From assembly GCA_001579985.1 (NCBI GenBank), contig LRSR01008713.1, positions 1 to 25,591 of the forward strand: 25,591 nucleotides of DNA, given 5' to 3'. This stretch comes from Hypsibius dujardini (Eukaryota; Tardigrada; Eutardigrada; Parachela; Hypsibiidae). The translations under genes were made by a program, and so were the position numbers. The notes under the pieces are model-generated. The model did not search any database and was not told the DNA's origin. It was given only the letters and a program-made list of their open reading frames with translations. Numbering within the stretch: the stretch's first letter is position 1; every line of letters begins with the position of its first letter. Below are positions 1-8,123 of the stretch, in pieces.

Positions 1-353
1 GTTTCCCTACCACGGAAGAACCGCCACGTCCGCCCACTGGCGGGCCAATTCTGCCCGCTGTGTTGGGCCTTTTTCTCGTGATCACCGTCGCAATATGGAG
101 CGCTGGAGGCCTTGCCATCCTTATTTTCGGTTGGGACCGGTGCTACAAAGCCATTCGAGAACGACGCTGCTGTTGCGGTGGATCGGTTGCAAGTACGGAC
201 AGCGAGAAAGCGGTAGCGACAAAGGACGAAAGGACAGGGAAAGAACCGCAACTTCCTACGGTGATGTGGGGCTTCGATCAACCGCAGGTGCCGATGTACC
301 TCGTGCAGACCGTGCAAGAGATACCGCCTGCTCTGATTGAGAGGGCCGTCTAA
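1..353 (+). CDS. C-terminal exon of a single-pass membrane protein (partial)
   Basis: An open frame enters at the window edge (first full codon at base 3) and ends at TAA 351-353. It begins with a Pro/Thr-rich stretch (PTTEEPPRPPTGGP), then a hydrophobic run of about 25 residues (LPAVLGLFLVITVAIWSAGG onward) that fits a membrane helix. Next come basic residues and a Cys cluster (RERRCCCGG), a common context for S-palmitoylation. A polar tail of about 60 residues follows and ends in IERAV. GC content is clearly higher than in the DNA after the stop. I read it as the extracellular stalk, membrane helix and cytoplasmic tail of a type I membrane protein; that topology is inference. The protein family is not recognised. 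A GTG at base 60 could be taken for a start, but the frame is open upstream of it, so this is more likely a terminal exon or the end of a longer exon. Confidence 0.6.
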   Translation, partial: FPTTEEPPRPPTGGPILPAVLGLFLVITVAIWSAGGLAILIFGWDRCYKAIRERRCCCGGSVASTDSEKAVATKDERTGKEPQLPTVMWGFDQPQVPMYLVQTVQEIPPALIERAV

Positions 354-821
354 AGCCTCTTTAATTCGTACTTATTTTATTTTACATTCTATTCCGTCAA
401 AGTTGCAAGAAGAAATGCTGTAGAAATGGGACGATTTTCAGATTTTCCCAGAATGATTTTACTTGATGTGTTTTAATAGAGCTATAATTATGATGATTTT
501 CAAAACTAATTTTATCGTTCAGGATAGGAAAATTCGGCAGAATTCAAAATTGGAAAAACACAGGATGATTCCATTTTTCCTGATTTTGACCGTAAACACT
601 TAATTTTTGCAGAATTATTTAGTTTAACAAATTTTGATATTGTTCCTCTCAAACATCAATTTCAAATCGTTTGGCACTAGCAGAATCGTTTTTGGATGTC
701 AGGGGGCGGAGCTATGCGTTCCGTGATCACGTTTTCCGCTTTAACCGGGAGCAGTTCTATTGTGCTTCATAAAAGCAGCGTAGCTGTCCAGACACGTATT
801 TCGATAACCATGCCCTTTTAG
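354..821. other. AT-rich spacer with a dispersed-repeat copy
   Basis: No gene is visible between the stop at 353 and about 820. Bases 553-716 match, by eye, the right-hand half of the inverted-repeat element at 5911-6141. Shared landmarks are a GGAAAA(A)CAC..GGA segment, then TTGGCACTA.CAGAAT, then a GGGGGCGGAGCTATG block (about 700-716). No canonical AATAAA for the upstream gene was seen. Confidence 0.5.
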
Positions 822-1476
822 TGCTATATTTATATAACACTATTTTTATATTCAACAAAATATGGCAGAAATTTGGAGAAGGAATTGAAATTGAAACGTG
901 CGACGGATGGGGAACCGTCTTCGAAATCAGCTGACAATAAGGATTGGAGTAATCTCAGTGGGTAAACATTTAATACATACTCTTTGAATGTGATGGCTCG
1001 ACGACGAGATTGTAGACATGCATCTTTTGGGAGGTGTTTGTGGTTGGGAGAAAAAAAAGCAAAAAAACACTTTTAGGTCTCTCTTGAGGCTCATTTATCT
1101 ATTTCCTGGTAGGGAGTCTGTTAGACTTTCATTTCACTTCCGCGACTTGCAATTGAGCATTGGCTGTCGACTTATAAGTTAGTATATAAGATTATAAACT
1201 GTGTGGTTTTTTAGGCGTTTGAATGGACGAAGAAAGGGCGCGAGAGGACTTATTGTTACCATGACTCCCTGGTTACGATCTGCCAACATGCATTGTCCTA
1301 CCCGAGCCGTAGATGCAAACTGTTTTTACGAGCTCAAGAGCGAACCAAGGAAGTGCCATATGGCCTCCAGTCATGTTCCTCTATTAAGAACTCAAAAGAG
1401 GCATTCCCGTCTGCTTACTTGGGGCATTATTCAAGTGTCGAATTCAGAATCAGTTTGTGATATTTTGCTCATTTAG
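822..1476 (+). CDS. possible two-exon gene fragment, unidentified
   Basis: Two GC-richer blocks stand out from AT-rich flanks. Block 1 (about 869-961) reads LEKELKLKRATDGEPSSKSA, then DNKDWSNLSG, and ends at a GTAAAC donor (962). Block 2 starts after TTTTTTAG (acceptor AG 1213-1214). Joining 961 to 1215 keeps phase 2 and gives GRLNGRRKGARGLIVTMTPW and about 70 more residues to the TAG at 1474-1476. The last part of block 2 (from about 1420) lies in a dispersed repeat, so the true coding end is probably earlier. A second frame of block 2 is also open (TYCYHDSLVTICQHALSYPS region), so the frame is not certain. No in-frame ATG precedes block 1: its frame has a stop at 819-821. It could be the middle of a gene, a decayed gene or chance. 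The family is not recognised. Confidence 0.27.
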
Positions 1477-1600
1477 ACTTACTTCAGTGATGAATATAAT
1501 CATCTATTTCGCCGGTAAAGCGAGACGAAATTGTTTTGGGTATATTTTAAAACTGAAATAACATAAATTCCATTTCCCTTCATTTTTCACTGACAAAATT
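1420..1600 (+). repeat. dispersed repeat, copy A
   Basis: It begins with GGGGCATTATTCAAGTGTCG and AATTCAGAATCAG and runs through CGCCGGTAAA to CCATTTCCCTTCATTTTTCA. The same series of landmarks, in the same order and orientation, is found at 25364-25545, with moderate divergence. The family also shares its GGCATTATTC and GGAAAACAC..GGA segments with the inverted-repeat element at 5911-6141. Confidence 0.6.
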
Positions 1601-2182
1601 GTGGTTTTTGGAACCAACTTAAAAAAAATTATTTTGAAACTGTGTCATTCCAAATTCAATTGGCATCACGAAAATATTTTTCTATTATCAAAGGACGGAG
1701 CTCTGGGTATCTTTCAAAAAGTGCCCACAATTCCAGCGAAGCTGTCCAGTTTTGGTCTTCAACTCCCCCCACTGACCTCAGACGTTTTTCAGGGATAGCC
1801 GATGTCAATCTACTCCAAATAAAATTTAGAACGGAAAAGCGTAAAAAATTCGTTTTTAATGTAGGTCTAAAAATGACCGTCTTTACGGTAAAAACGAAGG
1901 AATGATGCATACAGATATACATCTACGGTCTGCATGCCGGTTAATCTCAAGTCTATCTATGGAGACGGCTGTCGAAAAATAACCGTCTCGTTTCCGTACA
2001 GACAAGTTAAAAGAAAACGTGACATCATGTGATTCTTACAACGATGATGCAAGGTCAGCGAAACGGAACCGGAACAAAACAGGACATGATCGCGATTATT
2101 ATACTCCAAATACATGATCGCGATTATTATACTCCAAATTGTGCCAGACTGACTAAAACTATGCTTTTGAATTCATTTGAGA
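1601..2182. other. 3' flank of the guanylyl cyclase gene; no gene seen
   Basis: Short open frames occur on both strands, but none has splice sites or a recognisable motif. Bases 1962-1968 and 1983-1989 form a GAGACGG/CCGTCTC inverted repeat. Part of this stretch is probably the 3' UTR of the minus-strand cyclase gene, which stops at 2183. No AATAAA on the minus strand was found close to the stop, so the 3' end cannot be placed. Confidence 0.4.
2084..2139. repeat. perfect 28-bp tandem duplication
   Basis: A 28-base unit that starts ACATGATCGCGATTATTATA and ends CTCCAAAT occurs at 2084-2111 and again, identical, at 2112-2139. It lies 44 bases beyond the stop codon of the guanylyl cyclase gene, probably within its 3' UTR. 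The perfect identity points to a recent duplication. Confidence 0.95.
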
Positions 2183-5100
2183 TCATCGTTTCCGCTCGGC
2201 AGTCTCAAGCCAATACGTCTCGAGGTCTCCTTTTCCCTTGACCATGATGACCCCGCGGTGTGTCAAATGAAAGGCCGGGTTGTTCAGCAGAAACGTCGCG
2301 GTGAACGGACTGACGTGGATTCGATCGGGAAGCCCATGACTCTCCATTCGACTGGCGGTGTTCATGGTGTCGCCAAATCTACACCAATTAAGGGAACCAA
2401 GCTTTGTTTAACAGGGATGCTTAATCGGTCTGCGAAGTCGGTTGAGGGAATGGCTAAACTAAACTGAATTAAAAAGACAACTGAAATTAAACTAAAAGTT
2501 TTCAATAACTAATTTTTCAATTTTTGTTTTTCTAATGCTTGGTAAAAAATTAACTAAAATTTAATTACTAAGAACTGAACTGGAAAAAAGTGGTAAACAA
2601 ATTAGAAAGCTAATTTAACTTAAATTAAACTAAAACTCTTAACCACTAAACGAAAAAATCTAAAATCTTTAGTGATAAAGTTTTTATTAGCTAAAACGCA
2701 AATTAGTAGAATAATTTAAGTTTTTTTGAATTAGTTAATAAGCGGCTTACAGGCAGTAGCGGGGCGTTTTCCGACCGACCACTCCAGCAGCAATGGGTCC
2801 TTTAAAAAAACCCGCCATCAAACAGATTAAAATTATAACCTTCAAAAAATGGGAAATCTCACCGGAATGCATTCCGATCCGCAACTTTGTTGCACCACGA
2901 AAGAATGCTTGTGAGTAGGCTTTCATTAAGGCAAGAGACATGGCAGCAATTGCACTGGCGTGGTTGTCTCCGTTGGGAACTGGAAGTCCGCTGACCACCT
3001 GCGCACAAATAGTATGAAAAATAATACAAAATTTTAAAACCCAATTTTGAAATTTTGAAATTTTGAAACTGAAATGTGCGCGTCACTCACTACGTATGAG
3101 TCGTTTATCGTCTCGACCTTATAGACATCGAATCCCATGAGGATTGTATCGAACATTGAGTAGACATTGTTGAGGAAGACAATCACGTCGTAGGGCGTGC
3201 CGTTCAAGGCGAGCTCCCCGAATCCGTCAATGTCGCTGAAATATATAGTCACCATGTCGAACATTTTGGGGTCCACGTCGCCGTCACTCCGTAACCGTTC
3301 CACAATGACTCTGAAAATCACACGCGCGCGCACACGCACAAAGGAATGATTTTGAGCAAAACATTACTGATTAGAAAAAGAAAACTTTTACAATTACAAT
3401 TTATTATTTCAGATGAAATTCATTGAATTAAGCGAAACAGTCATTGCCACGGAGGATCAAGAATTATTACATAAACAAAGGTTGTAGCATTAATAAATAT
3501 TAAAACATATTATTGCAACTTATGGTTCGCTTTAGTTAAAGTTGAGCATCTTAAAAGAGCTTCAATAAATAGTAATAATTATAACTTCAAATTGTAATTA
3601 TTATTTACAATTTCATAGTAATGTAATTACTTCGATGAAGAGCGGAAGTAAATAGGAGTAACGATGGACATTTTATTCACCTCCGCTATAATTACAACTT
3701 AATATCAATAGTTATTATATTTTCCAAATTTGCCACTGCAGATTAATTATATTATCTTTATTAGTACAAATTCGACGCCTTAGTTATAATATAATTACAA
3801 CTTAGTATCAATAGTTGTTATATTTTCTAACTTGCCACTGCAGATTAATAATATTACCTTTATCAGTACAAATTTGACGCCTTAAAAAAAGCTTAAATAA
3901 TTGGAGCGTAACAATAAATATAACATCGAGTTATCATCATTATTATAACTATAACAATAACTATAACTATTTCTATAACTAAGCTTGAGTAATAGGAACA
4001 CAGCAATAAATAGCCGAAGATAGTTATAAATAAAGTTATAATATAATGCATATAATAATAATATTCAAGCTTTTTTTTCAGGCGTCGAATTTGAACTAAT
4101 AGAGATAATATTATTAATCTGCAGTGGCAAATTAAAAAATATAATAACTATTGATATTAAGTTGTAATTATAGCGGAGGTAAATAAAATGTCCATCATTA
4201 CTCCTATTTACTTCCGCTCTTACGATAACTATTACTATTTCTATAACTAAGCTTGAATAATAGGAACACAGCAATAAATACAACATCTAATTATGACTGT
4301 AACTATAACTATAATTAGAATTAGAATTATTTTTTTAAGTTTAAGTAATAATTCAATAAATCCGCCCAACGCAGAGCCATTAAGAGTTGCGATCATGCGC
4401 ATTTTATTTACCTCGGCAGCATTTCTTCCAGCAAAGAATCGCACAACTTGCGTTCCGCCAGGAGATCGCGGGTTCGTTCCGCCACCTTCGTCTCAAGATC
4501 CCGAGCATACATCTCCAAGCGCTGTTGGATCCGAGTCATCACATTCTCGCGTGACTTAATCTGCAAGAGGGCGTAGAGGTGTGCGTGTACCACTTCAATG
4601 GTGGGCCGCTTGAACGGATCCGCGTCACAGCACTCCTCGATGAAATTGGAGATGTCGTCCGGGACGACTTTCGACGGGAAGCGAAGGATCCCTGTCGGAT
4701 GCCGGCTGGGCTGGAAGACCGCGTCGAACACCAACCCCGATCCCATGAAGATTTCGAAGAGGATGGCACCAAACGCAAAAATGTCCGCTTTTTGGTTGGG
4801 TTGTGGGTCGGTCTGCAGCAGCAGTTCGGGGGCAGTCCAAAGGGTCATCGATACAGCCGAATCCGCGATGGATGGGCGAGCGCTCGTGATGGTCGGGGTG
4901 ATGGAGAACCGACGGCTGGCTACTCTTGGAGGGGGAATCAGAGCTTTCAGTTCACGATAGCCCAGTTTGGCAATTTTCAGGACGAAATGTCGGGAGATGA
5001 GGCAGTTTAAACTGGTCAACTCGCCATGATATTTGAAGAAGGAGCCGTGAATGTATTGCAGACCCTGATCGGGCGACAGAACTGTTTTATTACTATTTAC

Positions 5101-8082
5101 TGTATTACAACTCATCTAATTAATTTTAAATTTAGAAAATTTAATATATTTGACATGTATACTCTAAACAGGATTTTTGTGACATACGTAACTTTTATAT
5201 TCAGCGTATACATGAAAGCAAAGTTAGTAGGAAAATGGGTAAAGATAAAATTTCGAGTAGTCAGACAGTTTAAATCGGTCAACTCGAAACTTGCCGTAAC
5301 CGTTGAAAAAGGACCCATAAATACAAATTTAATAACAATTCTAATTGGGCGACAAAATTTACTTTTTTTGTAAAAAAAAGGTTATTCCTAGTTAGTATGA
5401 TTGATTGAAGTTATTAATAAATTTGGTGAACTTAATATATTCAGTGCGTAATAAATGTGCATTTCCATGTGATATTTAACTTATGCATATAAATAAGTGC
5501 AAGCAAAAGTTGCTTGCGACTATAAAATAGTTCACGCACCCTGACAATATCTTGCACGAAGGATTTCTGGAATTCCCTATTCATATGGCCATCGGTGAGG
5601 ACTTCACGCAGGGACCCCTTGTGGCAGTAGCTGTCCACCAGCAGCAGCAGATGTGCGTTCTCCACGTCGAACGAAATGCCAACAAACTTGTTGATGTTAT
5701 CCTTGTTGATTGCGTGCAACTATTTCAACATTCATGACATATTTATTAACACGAGGTCAACACTTGAAACTAATTAAGGACGACTTCCAGATATGGAACG
5801 TAAAAATGACTTCGCTTTTTCTTCAAATAGTTCTTCTAAATTCTGAAAATGTCCGTGTTCCCTGATTGTCACTGAAAAAACCTCAGTTTTGTGAAAAGAA
5901 GATTCAGTTTAAAGAATTTGGGCATTATTCTGATCAGATCTCAATTTAAAATTGATTGGCACTAACAGGACAATTGCAGAGATCAGGGGGAGGAGCTATT
6001 CCATGTCTGAAATATGGCTCGGAATTTTCCAGTCAGGCTTGAGAATGGCCCATAGCTCCGCCTCCTGATCTTCACGAGCAATTCTGTTAATGCCAATCAA
6101 TTTAAAACTGAATTTCAAAAGGGATAGTACCAAAATTCTTTAAAATAACCCTTCCGGTGTTTTTAAATGACAATAAGATAAAGTAGTTTTCCAGTGTTTT
6201 CTCTACTTCAAAATTCTGCTGTATAAGAAAAACATAAAGCGCAGTCATTTAAGTAAGTCGTTTACGGTCTAATATTGTTACGTACAATGTTGCACAACTG
6301 GATAAAACGACGAGTCTGAAGGGGGCCCTTTCCTGCAGTACTAACGGCAGTAACCCAAATCTCCCGACCGCGGAAAGTCCGATGTCCGTTCGGTATGGCT
6401 TCCTACCAGGCAATAATTTAGTTGAAAAGATTTGTAAAACAAATTCCCGTCGCATAATTTTCTAGATTGTGTGATGAGTGAGCTTGATAATTACAGTGTC
6501 AGTCAAGCCGTAATTGTGTGAACTGGACGTGGCTGTTCTGTGGTGTGACCAAGTCCCCGAAGGAATGTTGCTGGCGCTGCTAGCCGCATACTCCGTTGCA
6601 GAGAGCGATCTGCCTGTCTTGGGCGACGGCGGTTGGAGAATTTCACTCGACAGCAGAAGCCACGGTCGAATTATGGACAGTTGCTGTAGAAGGTGAGATC
6701 GCCTAAGATGGACAAGTTTTTAGGTCCAGTTTAAGACGCCCTGTGAATTTAAATAACAAAAACAAATTCTGAAAATGTTTACTCAAATCAATAATATTTT
6801 ATGCTAAAAACATTTCCGTTTTCCGAAAGCATTTTTACACAATATATACATAGACGATCGGTTTGAAATATGGATGAAAAAAAACTGAACTAAAAAAGCT
6901 ACCAAAATTAAAGAATTGCAGAATTAATTAGACTTTTTTCTGACAACCAAAACTAATTAATTGACTTATTTTAGCTTATGCAATCTCTAATTCGAAATGC
7001 AGGAAGTTAATGAACATTTTCGTGCGAAGTTGAATTCAACAGATTTTTACCATGAAAGATAGTGATCGAATGTATATTAATATGTATTCTCATTTGTTTT
7101 CATGTATTATATATTTTTGAGTATTGACAGAACAAAAAATGCAATCTCTCGAAGAGATGGCTACCTGATTACGAATCCGGAAATGATGAGAACGATTAAT
7201 AAAGCCAACACGGAGGCCCATGCCGTGGTGATAGCGGAATTGTGCGCTAAAAGAGATACTCGATGAACGCTTGCCCATAGCACATACGCATGGGATAGTC
7301 ATTATGGTACAACGGGTTTGACATACCGTGTAAACAGTCTATCGTGCCACGTCCGGCGAACCCACAAGGCGGTTCGTTGAGGGGAGCGCTACTCCGGTAG
7401 GGCCAGTCGATGTCGCGAACCCAGGTGACCAGACTGTCACCCGAGTCGAAGTACAAACAAGGCTGAGCAATGATGAAAACCACGCGTTTAGTGAATTATT
7501 TATCAAGGCCCATGAAAAGCCGGCGTGATCGTGTCTATAAATAAATAAACACAAAAAAGGATGTGGAGGATGAACTGTACCTCCAGTTTTTGGGACTGCG
7601 GGTCGTAGTCCTTCAGGACCATGTCAACAAGCCGCACACCCTTGTCGTTGAAGTGAACGGAACCGGTGAAAATGTCCACCGATCGATTGTAAAAGCGACG
7701 CGTGAAGGCCGCGCCGTCGCTCAAGTCCGGCGGTGGGTCTTCGTGGATGCTCTCGTGTAGTATCTTGAAAAAGGACAAACACATCTCGATTGACAGTCAT
7801 TCGCTATACCCATTTGAGCTATCTCAAAAGAATAGTTTTACAACAGTAAGATCTTACCTCGACAAATATGAGGACCCCCTCGAATGACATGACTTGAGAG
7901 AAATTTATCTAAAAAATCAAAAACCCCTCAGAATTGTTCACTGAGGTCCTTATTAAACCTTTTGAAACGCAAAACGCACGACATGTAAGCTTGAATGAAA
8001 TTGCAAGCTGAGCCTTTTGCTCATATAGTTCTAGTTAACCGTCTGTCTCTGTCTGTCTCTCTATCTGTCTGTCTGTCTGTCC

Positions 8083-8123
<41 letters not shown>

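Larger units (their letters stand above)
2183..3310 (-). other. guanylyl cyclase catalytic domain (exons 15-18)
   Basis: Exon 15 reads MFDMVTIYFSDIDGFGELAL and FDVYKVETINDSYV. Exons 16 and 17 give VVSGLPVPNGDNHASAIAAM, LRIGMHSGPIAAGVVG and TPRYC. Exon 18 gives LFGDTMNTASRMESHGL and ends in MVKGKGDLETYWLETAERKR. The two metal-binding Asp (901 and 945), the guanine-selecting Glu941 and Cys1009, and the catalytic Asn1016 and Arg1020 are all in place, so the enzyme should act on GTP as a homodimer. Unusual residues are FSDID for the usual FSDIV, FGEL for FTxL, and ETIND for ETIGD. The protein ends about 9 residues after the TYWL motif, without the long tail seen in some relatives. Confidence 0.92.
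4412..6702 (-). other. juxtamembrane segment, kinase-homology domain and signalling helix (exons 11-14)
   Basis: Exon 11 gives a Ser/Thr-rich juxtamembrane segment (LSATEYAASSASNIPSGTW), a place where other receptor cyclases are phosphorylated. Exon 12 carries TFRGREIWVTAV, the 'Y.G..VAVK' strand with Thr576 where an active kinase has Lys. Exon 13 contains NINKFVGISFDVE and LLLLVDSYCHKGSLREVL ('N..F.G' and 'L..Y...GSL..L'). Exon 14 starts GLQYIHGSF and contains HGELTSLN (670-677), AKLGY at the DFG site (Lys690), then LWTAPELLL and KADIFAFGAILFEI. It ends in the signalling helix (RLEMYARDLETKVAERTRDL, then LCDSLLEEMLP). The domain is a pseudokinase that probably regulates the cyclase allosterically; that role is known of the family. 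Confidence 0.88.

Noticed and set aside
1215-1420. Possible THUMP-domain protein start (basic N-terminus then GLIVTM)
   Set aside because: Only a handful of residues are suggestive and the following sequence does not fit that family.
4579-5010. Plus-strand frames of 115-143 codons
   Set aside because: They are mirror images of exon 14 of the cyclase gene, which is firmly supported on the minus strand.
5026-5373. Plus-strand frame of 115 codons
   Set aside because: It is opposite the exon 14 start and its decayed duplicate. It has no motif and high A/T codon content.
6514-6696. Plus-strand frame MCELDVAVLW considered as a small gene
   Set aside because: It is antisense to exon 11 (6702-6495) of the cyclase, whose phase and splice sites fit.
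7563-7760. Plus-strand frame of 65 codons with a regular sequence
   Set aside because: It lies exactly opposite exon 8 of the cyclase and is open only because of that exon's composition.
8040-8122. GTCT array considered as a CRISPR-like or satellite array
   Set aside because: It is a plain tetranucleotide microsatellite without spacers, inside an intron.
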